Assembly: GCA_029532415.1 (NCBI GenBank)
Contig: JAQOTA010000027.1
Coordinates: 434,001-498,000 of the forward strand
Direction of reading: 5' to 3'
Length of the DNA stretch: 64,000 nucleotides
Source of the DNA: Marasmius tenuissimus
Taxonomy: Eukaryota; Basidiomycota; Agaricomycetes; Agaricales; Marasmiaceae
The translations under genes and the position numbers were made by a program. The number at the start of each line of letters is the position of its first letter. The stretch's first letter is position 1. Positions 11,786-24,360 of this stretch are shown here, in pieces. Below the pieces are notes generated by a model, which searched no databases, was not told the origin of the DNA, and saw nothing but the letters and a program-made list of their open reading frames with translations.

Positions 11786-12249
11786 GACTGTAGCGTCAAG
11801 TGCATGGGGAAAGGGAGAGAAATGAGAGTTGCCTGATTGGGATGTGATTCAGGCAAGCTTCCGAAAATAATGCTTCAAACGGAAGGAGTTTCTCACGGTT
11901 CATTTACCTCGGTTTGGTTACCTCAGTGGACGTCAAGGAGAAAAAAATCGGTTTCACTCGTTCATTGTGCAGCCGGGAAATGAGAGGCAAGTTCTAACAT
12001 TCGCAACAGAGAGCAAAGTTTAACTAAGAATATACTGGAGTAATGACAGACATGAAGTGTAACGACAGACAAAGGGAGTACGCACACGTAACGACAGTTG
12101 AGATGCACAACGACAAACGAAAGAGTAACGACAGGTAGTTGTAAATTCAGTAAAGACGGGGTCAGATCGAGTTAAAATCAACGAAAAATATCGGAGAAAT
12201 GGTGTCGTGAATGATCAGAATGAAGTTCCAAAGGGAAGTAGGCTTAACC
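11786..12249. promoter_or_regulatory. Promoter interval of the Ulp1-JmjC gene
   Basis: These 464 bases separate the start of the Ulp1-JmjC gene from the stop of the upstream minus-strand gene. They hold no open frame of note but contain the TAACGACA-type repeat cluster listed separately. They must contain both the upstream gene's 3' processing signals and the downstream gene's promoter. Confidence 0.5.
12041..12133. repeat. Five direct TAACGACA-type octamers
   Basis: Near-identical octamers sit in one orientation at 12,041 (taatgaca), 12,060, 12,089 (both taacgaca), 12,108 (caacgaca) and 12,126 (taacgaca). Start-to-start spacings are 19, 29, 19 and 18 bases. They lie about 256-348 bases upstream of the Ulp1-JmjC start codon. 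The spacing suggests repeated binding sites for one regulatory protein, or subterminal repeats of a mobile element; neither is shown by the sequence. Confidence 0.6.
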
Positions 12250-15200
12250 TCAAGCCCTATTGAGAACGATAATGAACATGAGGTTCAGACCTATGCCCCA
12301 ATGGAGCATAGTGTTGTTGAAAGGTTTGTAGGCAGACATGGAGAAACCCACGGTCACCAAGGTATTCTCCTGTAGTTCCCCTTGCAGTGGGAAGCGTGGC
12401 AAAGACTCCAAGGTCTCCCAGTCCCGCGGAGTAAACATGAAACCTGTGCCGCCGTTAAGAGATCTACCATCAAAAATTGGAACTGAAAGTACAAGTGGTC
12501 AGGCGAGACATGACGGAGTAAGAATAAACAGGGAGGCAAGTACCATCGTCATCATATTTGAGCGTAATCTTCGTGTAGATATTGGGCAATGCTTGAGAGG
12601 TCGAGCCGTAATTGCCAGCCATCATGGGAGCCAGAGCCCTTCCGGTGCCGGTACCGCTTTCCACATATTGACCCGAGCGGCCTCCTCCTAACATACGTGA
12701 CGACAAATCAACAAAGCGTCAAAGCGAGTACGAGAACACTCACCAGTAGATGTGTCGTCAGAGGGGGCAGGCTGTTTCTTGGTGCAGAATGCGGCTGCGC
12801 CGTTCTTCTGGTCACATTGCGCGTGGAAATACACCTGCTTGCAGAGGGCCCCAATGGATCCTTGAAAGAGCTCATACTCCTGGGAGACTTGTCGGACAAA
12901 TAACTTCTTGGAAGGGGGATACTTTCCGTCCCCGACGCCTTGTAGGTCGCTGGTCCAGGAAAAACCGGTCGAGACCCATACGGCCGGGACCCGACGGCCA
13001 GCAATTGAGACAAACATGCCCTCTCGAGTATTGGACACTGGCAGGTTTCCATTTCTGTTGATATTCATAACACGGCCCCAGGAGTCGAAAGTAAGTGCTG
13101 CATTGAAGCGACTGAGAGAGAATATATCTGAGAGTGAAACGTATTCGGTATGAGAATCATCACTCACGCATTTGCCTCGGGGCCAGTAAGAATTGAGAAA
13201 GCGTAGTCAACATCGAGTGGACGAGGTTCAGGGGGCAACTCTCGGGAATAGTTGATCATAGTAGCACGGCTAGAAGCAAGGTGTATGTAAGTATAGATGT
13301 TTAGAACGGTAAAAAAAAAAAGAAAGACGACGAACTAAACACGGGCTTTTGGTGGCAAAGCCGCATACATTGCCTGCAGTCGTGGGTGCTGGAGGGATAA
13401 GTTCAACGCGGGCTCTCGTCCCTGAGCTGGTCCAGGTGCTGTAACCGGAGCAGGTGCGGGAACAGGTGGAGGAACAGGTGCGAAGATAGAGGGGTGACCA
13501 GTATATGCAACACCAACAGGTGCATTATTGGACACGGCAGGAGGGACAGAGACTGTGGCAGCAGTGTTGACCAAAGGAGGCGAGGCGGCGCCAAATGGTG
13601 CCGGGCCATGATTACCTTGGGGAACAGAAGTAGCAAGAGTGGAAGTATGGGAAGACGACGCCGCTGTGACAAGTTGAGGGGAGCTCGGACCGGGCAACGA
13701 CAGATAGGAAGTAGCTGGTGGAGCAAGGGTATCCTCCATCTTCTGATTCGGAGATGAAGCTGGACGTAACCGACACTTTTTCGATGGCGATGGCGACGAA
13801 CGTGAGTCCACACGAGTGGACGTGGGGTCAGGGGTCCGTGGTCGAGTCTTCGGGGGCGAGGCGAGACCGAAAGTCCCATCATCTTCAGTAGGAGGCCCTA
13901 CAACCACACCAGAGTATCGACTGGTAACGTGAGGGAAAGACAACTGTTGCTGATTTGAAGGGGGACTGGGAGGAGCGCGACGCTTCGAACGAAGACGAAA
14001 GGATCCATTGCGTCTAAAAAACAATCAATAACCGAATAAGCACGGAGGTAAGATTCGGTAATGCGTACTCAGGATTGATGGGAGGCAAGTCTTCATAGAA
14101 TACTTGCGTTGTGTTATCCCTGTTAAGTCAGGTGTTGAGCAAACAATCGCGGATGGGTTGAAAAGCACAAAAAATTAGAATCTAAGAAATGAGGTACTGA
14201 CACTGATGAGCGAACAGAAGATCCTTGATCGGAGGTACCCGAACTGACGTTGGTAGGTTGACGGACATTGAACGGCGCGGATAACTCTTCGGATAACTCT
14301 TCCATCATCGAGTCAAAGTCGGAACCGCCTATATTGAATGAGGTATGTCGGAGGAAAAAAAAAAAGAGGTCAACACGGACCGTCAATTGCACTATCACCA
14401 CTCCGGACATCAGCGTCTTCGTCGGTTACGTTGCCATCGTCAATGAATCCATCCGATAGGTCGTACTCGTCCTTGTAACAGTCACGCTGGATGGCCACGG
14501 CCTCCTGTTTCCAGTAAGGATTCTTCCTCTGTGCAACGGGACGAATATCCTCTTCAAAACTGTCGTCGTCATCGACTGTAACGTCCGCATCTCCTTCCTT
14601 GTCAATACCATGCCAGGATGCATAACCTTCACTGTCGTCATCGCCCCCGTCATCACTGCGGAGGGTTTGTTGATCGTGATCCAAATGACCTGCAGATTCG
14701 GAAACTGCTGGAATGACCATAAGGAAGAGCATAACAATAAAAGAGCAATCTCACCTTTACGATCTTGAGTCATAGCTTCAATCATCTCAGTTGTGGTCGG
14801 GAGATATTCGCCGGACGAGATGGATCGAGGCGAGGGGGGGCCATGGTGGGATGTATCATCTTCAATAGACGGATACTCAACTCTAGAATAACATTCAGAG
14901 GATTTAAGTAAAATTTATAGAGAGCACGAACTGTACGTTGGACCCGGATGCTCCAGGGACGTGATGCCATTTAGAGCGGGGAAGAGCGCGCGGGCGAGGA
15001 CGACCACGGGATACGCGAGAAGGAGAAGACCTATCAAGACAGAGTCAGAACTAAACATCACGCGAGATGTAATAGAAAGCACGAGTACTTTGGGGTCCAG
15101 GTAGAATCATCACTCTCAACGCCTGACGCACAAGCATTGACATTGAGTTCGGATACACGGTCGTCGAATCTGAAAAAAGGAATGAGCCTCAAAAATGGGG

Positions 15201-15979
15201 AGCAACAGTCAGAACGTACGCACTCCAAGCGATCAAGAAGGACAGATGGATTCTCGTTGGCAACTGCCCTGGTATCTTCGAGGGCCAACTTCAAACGTTC
15301 TGTAGGAATTTTCCTGTTGATTGAGATAAGTCGGATTGGTTTGAGGAGATGTAAAGATGGTACTCACTTTCTGCCTGAACGACGCACGACGGGAGAGGCG
15401 ATGGGTGACTGCAAAGTCAAGCCTTCGAGACCGACAGAGTCACCATCTTCGACTCCAGTGTGTGCCATACGAGCCTTAGGCAGAGGTTTTCTAAAAGATA
15501 TTGCAACGTCAATTCGCCAACGACCTACGTGAAGAGACTAGAAGTAGACGCACGGTGGACTAGAGGATATCATTAGTAAACAACGCATGACTTAAAAATG
15601 TAAACAGCACGTACAAAGTAGGTGGGGATCTGGCCCGAACACCCACAGCGGAGCGACTGTAAGCAACGGTCAGGAATTGCTTCCATGAGGCTTAAAAATC
15701 GTACCCTTCTTTGGATGGAGACCTACTAAATTATCACAATCAGGACGACAGGCTACAGTGATCACGGTAGCAAGAACTCACGAGGGTGGGAAGGCAACAC
15801 GCGACGGAGCAGGACGAGGTCTGAGAAATGACGGTCAGAGTGTGTCAAGAGCAGACGTTAAAAACTGGAACTGACCCAACATCGGTTGGCGACTCTCGAC
15901 AACGACTAGGTGAAGTATCGCCTCCGTCACGTCCATCCCGCCGCTTTTTTGGGGAGGCAGTTTTGGAATTACGCAGCAT
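12250..15979 (-). CDS. Long disordered protein with unfamiliar C-terminal domain (many exons)
   Basis: No family recognised. The start ATG at 15,979 opens a basic, NLS-like N-terminus (SPKKRRDGRDGG). The first exons join in phase: 15,979-15,876; 15,820-15,782; 15,722-15,705; 15,656-15,615; 15,559-15,554 (six bases); 15,490-15,368; 15,313-15,224; 15,169-15,089; 15,030-14,937. The next junction, into an exon beginning near 14,885, is unresolved. Downstream comes an Asp/Glu-rich segment (about 14,400-14,710), a Pro/Ala/Ser-rich segment (13,340-14,010), and a more ordered C-terminal part (12,690-13,110, then 12,250-12,690) with FVSIAGRRVPAVWVSTGFSW and GGTGFMFTPRDWETLESLP. The protein is probably nuclear, judging only from the basic N-terminus. 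It lies head to tail with the Ulp1-JmjC gene and divergent from the plus-strand gene at 16.7 kb. Exact total length is uncertain, roughly 900 residues. Confidence 0.62.
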
Positions 15980-16732
15980 TTGGAAAAAAATTCGACACTA
16001 GGGCTGATGACGCTGAAGAAAGTGGTAGGGATGAGGAAACAGGGCAAGCGGGAACTCAAGCTTTATATCACAAAATTTGGTGAAGAAAAAAAAAGCTTAC
16101 CCAACCAGTCACGACCCAACTCCACCCAACAGATATGCAGCCATGCATGGGAGATAAGGCCGTGGAGTTAGAAGAACTAGGGTTGACATTTATTGAGGGC
16201 ACGAAGCAAAGAATCCAGTACACCTGCAAAAGTAGACAGAGAATCAGGGGCAATAAACGAGAAATTGAATAAATAATGATACAACGCACTGGATTAAAAG
16301 CAATTATAACGAGTGTTTGTGAATCAATTGTGTTCTTGCTTCGGTGGAGGCACAATGGATACCTTCAAGAAAGTGCTATGATATCAGTGAGGGCGAAACT
16401 GCACACTTCGAGAGACGAACACCCGAGAAGGGAACCAATTACGATAATTGATATCTCCATTGCCCGTAATTCACCCAAAAGAGCATTGTAAAGAAAAAAT
16501 CGGACGCATTCGAACGAAAACTGGTCATGAATGGACAAAAGAACAGTGAATGCGGATCCTCGATGCACCCGAAAAGCTGAGAAGGAGATAATCACCACCG
16601 ACGATTAATGGGGAAAGCGAGATATCGCAACACGAAAGCACGGGATTAACAGGGACAGCAGGCCCCAACAAACGGGACCAGATCACGACCTCTGTTAATT
16701 CCTCCACCACTCTGCAGGAACTAGGTAAGAAA
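15980..16732. promoter_or_regulatory. Divergent intergenic region
   Basis: This region separates two divergently transcribed genes and so should carry both promoters. From 16,592 to 16,732 the frame of the plus-strand gene is open and looks coding (for example SSTTLQELGKK), so part of this interval may be an upstream exon of that gene. No distinct promoter motif was identified. Confidence 0.45.
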
Positions 16733-18000
16733 ATGAACAAACACTACAATAAAGAAGAGGCTGGTGAGTTGTCCTATTCACTTACAAACCTCCCTACTCA
16801 CGACACGATATTCCAAAAGGACACCGACTTACAGAGCTATCGAAGGAGAGAGTAGTGGACAACGATAGCGGAAAAAATTTCATTGCGGCGGTTCCGGTGA
16901 GTGCAAGTCCCCCCAAGTGATAAAAGTGATGACCGACCCCGTGCGCGGGCAGGAAAAACGATGGCCTGCGGGTATCCATGTCGAAATGATTGGCACTCCC
17001 CCATCCCTTCGCCTGACCCGACAAACGGACGATGGCGATAAAGAGGAGCTGGTGTTCACGGTACAAGGGATACTACTGAAGAAAGATCTGCCGCCCGTGG
17101 ACAAGCCTCTCGGGAAGTAAGTAAAGCCACAACACACACGAGCACGCTACTGACTATGGAAATGGAAACAGGAATACTAGAATTGCATTCCTGAACCAAC
17201 AAGTGATCTTGACAGGACTTGGGTGCGAGATATTTGGCAGAGCATTGAAAGGCCTAGATGGGGTGGACAATCAGTTCCGGCGAAACCTAGATGAAGAAGA
17301 TGTCGAACACCACAAAGTGGGAACGACGGTGGACGGCCATGAGGCAATAGAACTGTCGAACAGGTATGTCACCTGCAAAGGTGCAACCAATGGTGTAGGG
17401 GAAGTCGGCATGGACGATATTGTCGATCCCAAGGGTTACTTGTTGGCTCTCATGAGCGACAAGTACATCCGTACGGAAGAGAACGTAGTCGAATACTACG
17501 AACTCCTAGATGCAGAAGCAGACGGAGCACAGACGTGAGGCTCTACCCTCTACTCGGTGAAAACTACTCACCGTGAAACGCAGGTACAGTAGAGCTCCTC
17601 CAAAGCGGTTCAAAAAAGGTGACATAGTGGAGGCCCAGTTTTCCCTGTCATGCGTCTCGCTAGGGCAACGCAGCGGAAATAAATGGCGTATGGTTGGAGT
17701 CTTAAGGTCCCTCACACTCCTAGACGGAAAATACACCGAGGTAAGTACACAGCGTCATTCGGAGGCCATTACGCACACTCAAACGGGTACTAGGAAGCGA
17801 CGCAAGCTGAACGCGATAATTTCAAGAGAGGCATTGGCGAAAAGCTAGGGTATACAGGTCGTGAGGAGTCGAAAGTAGCAACGTCCGCAGCAGTTTTAAA
17901 GCGCAAGGTCGGCCACGGGACAACCATGGTGAGTGAGACAAAGGCAACCGACGGAACCGGGGACATATTCATACCAGATGCCAAGAAGAAGATGGAGTAG
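16733..18000 (+). CDS. Unknown protein, 6 exons, divergent from the disordered-protein gene
   Basis: Six exons join in phase to 327 residues: 16,733-16,763; 16,835-16,896; 16,953-17,116; 17,172-17,534; 17,584-17,740; 17,794-18,000. All introns are GT-AG and 49-71 bp. I do not recognise the family. Visible features: a hydrophilic N-terminus, a block with TRIAFLNQQVILTGLGCEIF, and a conserved-looking region KRFKKGDIVEAQFSLSCV followed by RMVGVLRSLTLLDGKYTE, which reads like a small beta-rich domain. The C-terminus is Lys-rich (PDAKKKME). The open frame extends upstream to 16,592 without an ATG, so an upstream exon may be missing. Its partner in the divergent pair is the minus-strand gene starting at 15,979. 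Confidence 0.68.
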
Positions 18001-19825
18001 GTATATCACCTAGACTCATGTGTATAAATACACAACGAATCAGCGAGTAAAAGGATGTATTGAGCGTCGTAACTGGAGCAACATCGCAGAAAGGTTTTAA
18101 AATACCGACGTGCTCAACCGACACGTCACGAACACATGATACCATGGGACTCACCTTCCTAATTGGGCAGGGATTCAGGACTGTGAACGAAAACTCCCCC
18201 AACAAGGGAACATCACGTGTCACAAAACACATAGCGTGACATTCCGTTGGCAGACCTTGTCTCCTCAGCCTCCTGAACTGACTCTCCCCTGACCAGTTAC
18301 TGGTTGCAACGTGTTCATGTTATTATCCCGATGACCTCTCCACAGTGTACATCGAGTATAGCGTAGAAGTATAAGATATGACTGGGATTTCATACCACTG
18401 CTGTAGTTAGCCGGAAACAAAAACGGGTACAGTAAGTGAATATGCCTGTTGTGAGCGCTGCTGCGTGATGATTCTTAGCTTGTCTCGGGAATTATAAGGA
18501 TTAAAGGTGGGTTGGGGAAGCGATATTCATTCCTTTGCATCTCGAGAGGAGTAGGATGGTAGGGATGGATCATCGAAAGTATATACTCTGAAAACAGAGA
18601 CTTGACAGAGCGCATGCGGGTATATGGCCCGAACCACTGTGCGGAGTACTATCTGGTGGAAGTAGATTGTTGGGTCTGCCGGTGACTAGAGTATACTTCG
18701 GTGCCAACAGATCATGAGGGGAGGAGATTGAATAACTGGCGTTATTCGTTCTTCGTTCGTTCGGGGACTTCAGGCACCAGGACAGACTTATTGGTTGATC
18801 TATGTAGCGTGAGAGAAATGCACTAAATTAGGAAGGAGACGCCGAAAAGGGCGGCACTTCGAACTATATCCGGTAGAAAACTCTCACATCTTGAGATTTG
18901 GTGAGAAATTGTTTCCAGGACGGAAAAAGCCTAATTCTCGTTCCTCGAATTCGGAATTTCGAGTTACCGTAGCAGACTCTGCTTCCAAGTATCTCCAGCG
19001 CCCTCTTCACGCTCTCGTCACTACCAACCGCCGTTCGACTCGAGGTGCTCAGAGGGTGATAATAATCAACCAAAACCGTATTTATCATTTCATATCCCGA
19101 CTAGTACGGCTACGATCCCACCACAAGGATCTTTTGAATCGTTTTATGCATTATTCCTGTATCTTACACAACTTCACTCAATGGTGTCAACCTTTGCATG
19201 TGCCGGCATTTAGGGTTCATGCCGCCCACAGGAAACTATTTTATCACTTCGAAGCTTCCTTGCGCCCACCGCAAGCTGTACTTTCATCATCCATCCGATC
19301 CATACTCTTACGGCGGGTCCATCTTCTGTTCATCCGAGGCGTGGATCAAGCATGCTTTCCGTTCGGACAGGAAACCTATGATCATCTCAATGAACCTTCG
19401 AACAATAAAAACATCAGATTCTGAAGCTCGACTGGGCCTGGAATCTGCCGGTATTTGCTACTCTACGTTCCATCTTTACAGCATCAGTGTTATATGGATG
19501 GTGTCTTGTTTTGGTCCACCTTGGAGGAGAACTACACCCTAGAGATTTTGTTGCATGCTTGTTTGGAGATAAGGCCTCTGGGAACTCGATAGTGAGGGAT
19601 TGAACTCATCGAGCCGAGCGTATTGAACTGTGGGACTGGTCGCTATTCATCGTGTCATATGTCGCGCTCATGATCTACTCACGTTCCACGGCATAATACA
19701 GTAGGGTTCCACCATATCAATGGTCTATTCAATGCTTGGGGTGCTTACATGCGGTCGGAGGTCCGGAATAAGAACACATATGAAGTTCATGTTCTGTGTC
19801 TGCACATTGTTGGAACCACCACAAC
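18001..19825. other. Intergenic, 5' flank of F1 copy 1
   Basis: No supported gene from 18,001 to about 18,850. From about 19,200 to 19,480 the sequence resembles the segments upstream of F1 copies 2 and 3 (about 31,500-31,650 and 45,180-45,330): each has a gcgtggatca-like string followed by ttccgttcg and, later, a shared gaatctgccggt-like string. This stretch is therefore the left end of the duplicated unit. Short open frames here lack consistent splice signals. Confidence 0.4.
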
Positions 19826-22800
19826 ATGATGTCCCATCCGACCTCGTCCTTCTCCCCCGCTGAGAATGGTAAACCAAGCTCTAGTAACTCTGAACTCCGA
19901 ATTGTGCATATAGGGAGGGATTACAACGTCAACAATGGTTCTGGGATTCTCAATGTCAACAACACCAGCGTAACTCGGCAAGCACGACCAATACAATGGT
20001 ACATCCGAGGGACTGATGAAGAGGAAGGAGAATACAACCAGGTGAGTGACTAACTTGTAGTCTTTAGCCATACCAAAGACTCACTCGAGTTGACTCTTCC
20101 AGTACAATGAATATAGACGTAGTGATATCTGGCTCCTTCAAAAAATCCATCATGAAAGGCTCATGAAACAGGACGACAAGGTCCGAAAAGGAGTTTCATT
20201 TGATTGCGAGCGAACCATCTGGCTTGGGGAGATTGTGTCCGGGGATAAGAAAGGAATGATAGTCACCGTTGTGTGTTTTCAAGGCCGCAATGCCCCAGAG
20301 GTATGAATCAGCAATTCTCCTGAGCAGCTCCTTATTGACCTAACCAAACAGAAATGGAAGAGTAGCTTCCGGCGCTATTCAGTGGATTTGTATGTTTCAC
20401 ATCTGTTGATCCTGTTGAGGAGAACATGAACCTGAAGCCTAGTAGACATGGGAACAGTGCCCACCTTGTTGGGCTTAACCGGTCAAAAATCCCGCAGTTG
20501 ATTCTCTTGGGCGGTGGGTGTTCTTATTTGGCCACCAATGGGAGTAGCTAATTCATACTTAACTTTAGAACTTATGCCTGCTGCAGTCTTTGCAGAAAAT
20601 TTAGGCGAGCTGTGTTTAGTGTATCTAAACAATGTATATGTAGGTAGCAAAATTGTCAAAATGAAAAGATTAATAAAACTGTTATAGAAACACTTTGGGT
20701 GTACAGATAAAGAGTTGTGGCTGGATACTGGAAGAGGAGTCTTCTGTCGTGGTCCAAAGGGGCCGAGTCACTGGCTTTATTTTGAGGATGGCTTTGATGA
20801 TATAGAGGACCCAGTTGCAACAGCAGACATTTTCAAGGTAGATGTGTTGATGCGCTACTTGGCAAGTCAAAACTCGGAGTGGACAGATGTAATGTTCATG
20901 CATGGGATGTGGTTGGATTGTGATGATATAGATGTGCCTGAATGGGTTGATCAGCCAACGGTGTTTTGCACTTTGACCGATACCCCCATTGCCACTGCAA
21001 GCAACATCTGGGACACCCCCAGCAGGTCTCTCAAAGAGCGAACATTGTTGGGAAATGGATGTACGAGGTGAGTTCCCTACAAACCACAGGCTACTTACTC
21101 CAACTGACCAGAGTAATTGTAGATTTCGGCTTGTTGGATACACTGCTCTACATTTTGAGTTGGAGTTGAATCTAAGTGCAGAACCAGCCTGGCTGTCACA
21201 GGCATCAAGTATATTCCATGCCTGTGGAATACCGTTGGAAAAGGACCTTGGGGTCTTCAGTACGTTGTTCTTTGTATCTGTTTCCACCTCCTGACATTGC
21301 CCAGAGCTAGTCTTGCTCAAGGCGCATTTGGAAGGCACAGTTTCTGAATCTGAGGATGAATGCAAACATCGGCTTGAACAGCCAATCTACCTTTTTGCTC
21401 ATCCACCTTCTTGCAACCTACTTGATGGCAACACCTCTGGCCTCCACTACTGGTCTTTCCACAGAATTGGTGAACCTCCTCTCTCACCTGAAGCCTGTCA
21501 CAAGCTCGGGCTCCCCATTGAGCTCAAGCTCCAGGAATCTCACCTCCAATCACACTCCTGGAGCACCAATCCCTACAAACTGATCTATCAATACCAAGTC
21601 CTCCGAGGTTTCGACCCCACCACCACCGACTTTGTTCAACATATTGATTGTGATTATCATATTTTCCGCCCGATAAACGACTCAGATCGGTTTGAACTCG
21701 CACAGGAAGGTGTGTTGTCATACCATTACTTAGCCTTGGACATTCCAAATCTCATGTTCATCCAGATTGCTTTGCTGAAAATGATTTATATCACGACACT
21801 ACCACAAATACAGATTCAGAGACAGATGAGACTACTGCCGACTCAAAGCAATCCTGGGACATCCATCAACATGGAGATTCAGACAAAAGTAGAGGTGAGT
21901 AACACTAATGATTTTTGTTTGGCTCTATCCGACTGCTCATCTATATCTTAATCTCATAAATCTAGGATGGGAACCCAAGACTCCAGGTTACCTTGTCAAC
22001 AAGCGTCGTAGGACTGTCGAGACTGAAGGAAGGATTGAGGACCGCCACTATTATGAAGAACAGGTACACTATCATCCCGTTCTGCTGCCTCGTCTCCTTA
22101 CAATGGACCCTTGCAGGATCTTCTTCACAAGAATGATAATATCAGTAACAGGCAGATGGCCAAAGAAACTGACGTGCGGCTGATGTGCCCGGTTCCAAAG
22201 AGAAACATTTCTACAATGGCACACTCCCTTGACCACAGCACAGCACGAAATGCCAATTATTCTCAGAACCGCCAGGCATGCTATGGCACACCCTACATAC
22301 ACCAACAACCCCGATCCCTTCCTTACAGACCTCCAAACCTCTCTGAGATGAATGTAGCATCAATCGATGCCATGAATGATAGCATGGGAAGGCTGACCAG
22401 CACGGCGTTTGATACGGCGGCGGATTCTTCTGTTTTAACCTCACAATGGAACATGTCTGTTGCTCCTGGCACCGTCAACTCCAACAACGTCAACAATTTC
22501 TATTCCTTCTTACCTGACCCGTCGTATCCAAGCTGTGCTGCCGCAACCGTCGTCCCCATGAATACCACCATTTTCGATGGGTACCATCCTCAGACTGGGG
22601 TGCTCCCGGGAACGCCAGCTGCGAATCTTGACTACATGCCATTCACCACCGTCAACAATTCTTTGAGTGCTCTCAGCTATCGTCACAATCCAGTGCCGTA
22701 CAGTATGCCAGCCGCGTATTTCCCTACCGATCCTATCATGAACACCATAGATGCGTCCGTCCCAAGTGGATACGCCCCATCTATCCTCAATTGCAGCAGG

Positions 22801-22995
22801 GAAACGAGCGGGACTACCGCTCCTGAGCGATATTGGAGTGCAGCGGCTCCTCAGTCTTACCAGCAGCCTCTCTCTTACGGCCCGCATACGCTTTCGCTCG
22901 GCCAGGGACCATGGATGCTGCCTCTTGAATATCAGGGGCAGAACGAGAAAAGTGATTGTAACGCCAATACTGGATGGACGGGGGAACATTTATGA
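19826..22995 (+). CDS. F1 family copy 1, 872 residues with long Asn/Ser/Pro/Tyr-rich tail
   Basis: Eleven exons join in phase: 19,826-20,041; 20,103-20,300; 20,352-20,389; 20,446-20,513; 20,569-20,639; 20,688-21,067; 21,123-21,259; 21,305-21,709; 21,766-21,894; 21,966-22,063; 22,117-22,995. The family is unnamed as far as I can tell. The N-terminus carries GRDYNVNNGSGILNVNNTS. Conserved core blocks follow: SAHLVGLNRSKIPQLILLGE, DTGRGVFCRGPKGP, VDQPTVFCTLTDTPIATA, AWLSQASSIFHACGIPLEKD, PIYLFAHPP and LHYWSFHRIGEPPLSP. The last exon adds about 293 residues rich in Asn, Ser, Pro and Tyr, ending TGWTGEHL. That tail is absent from copies 2 and 3 and resembles an unstructured activation-type region only in composition. 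No signal peptide or membrane segment is apparent. A 227-residue antisense frame over exons 6-8 is considered a shadow. Confidence 0.82.
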
Positions 22996-24300
22996 ACACT
23001 TTTAATCTCACGGTCTCGAATATCATTTCATTTATTATTGTTCTTCGTCCTTCTTAGTACTTATACCCCCTTTGTTATATTGCCGAATCATGGATATGGC
23101 AGCCGGCAACTTGATATATACGATGTTAATTCCAAACTTTGAAGCAACACAGAAGGAAAAGAGGAATGATCTTGGAATTGCCTGGGAGATGGAGGTACCG
23201 CCTGTCTCGGATCGTGCTCCCAGTGAGCTCACCGCGACAAAACTCGTTTGTCTTTGTGAGTTAGACTGAACACGACGTCAGAAGGCATATGAATACACGG
23301 GTAACGAGTGACGTTCAAAAACCTCGGGAGTACCGATTTCGGATTGTCCCAGCAGCATCGCGGCACGCGCCAGCAGTTGATTTCATTCCGACGGAGAATA
23401 TCCTCTCCAGGTACGACACCATTAAATTGATTTGTCCATACTGCAGTTACGACTCGCTCTAGGTTGGGAGCAATGGTTGGTAGTTTTGATATCTGTGTGA
23501 TGGTCAATTTCGAGCTATATGATTATCCGGACAGGTGTGGGGAGATGTATGCATAAGAAGGGGGATGGTAACATTGAGGGTAAAAGAACAAACAATTTTC
23601 AGTTTCGGCGAGACCCCATGCCAAGCCAGATCACTTATTGAGGACCTTGGAAAGATATTGTGGTTGAACCTGGACCACAAGAACAGCAAGCAAATGATGA
23701 AGCCGGTTTCTTGACATCATGTATGGCAAGAGGAATGTTAATTGTACCAGTGACAGCAGGATTCAGAGACAGTGTTATTGACGGCCTTCTATCCTATCTC
23801 CAGCGTGATAGCCGTCTTTGTCATCTCTACCCTGAGGATTGCATTGTAAACAGAATTTTTCCAGAATGAAGGCAAAAAAACGTACCCGCATCCATGTGTT
23901 CTACTTCCACGCGAGGATCCCTCTCCATGGACACCCAATTCCAGGTCTCTCCGAGCTCCCTTATTACGCTGTGATAGTGGTTTTGATCACAGGACCACGC
24001 CCTGAATGTGTCCCATACCTTGCTTTTACGACCGCCACCATCAAATGCCTTGATCATCCGAGTGAGAGAATAAATATTTTTCATATCAACCCATCTTCTG
24101 CGGAGTCAACGCGCTTCCAGATACTGAAGGGACCAATCACTACCCAAAGTAAGTCTTATCGGCGACGCATAGATGTGAAGGTAAAGGTTCAATGGACTTG
24201 ATAATGACGAATGTGACGCGTATAACTATTCCGAACCATCATCCAGGTCAACTTGATACCGATAAACGTAAACCTACATGTATGAGAGCAGCAGTGAGAA
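22996..24300. other. Intergenic, 3' of F1 copy 1
   Basis: No gene can be supported. Two plus-strand open stretches (about 23,600-23,869 and 23,839-24,201) have protein-like composition in places, but no conserved motif and no splice pattern linking them. A minus-strand alternative over the same bases is equally weak. Confidence 0.4.
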
Positions 24301-24360
24301 TCAAATAAACCGTTCGACGAACGATGTAACGAAGAACTCTTTACTCATATAGATACGCAG

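Noticed and set aside
20682..21365. Antisense 227-residue open frame over F1 copy 1, with an equally long one at 46,565-47,248 over copy 3
   Set aside because: Both lie opposite the conserved F1 exons 6-8, whose splice sites and reading phase are preserved; copy 2 breaks the antisense frame. They are shadows of the sense codons.
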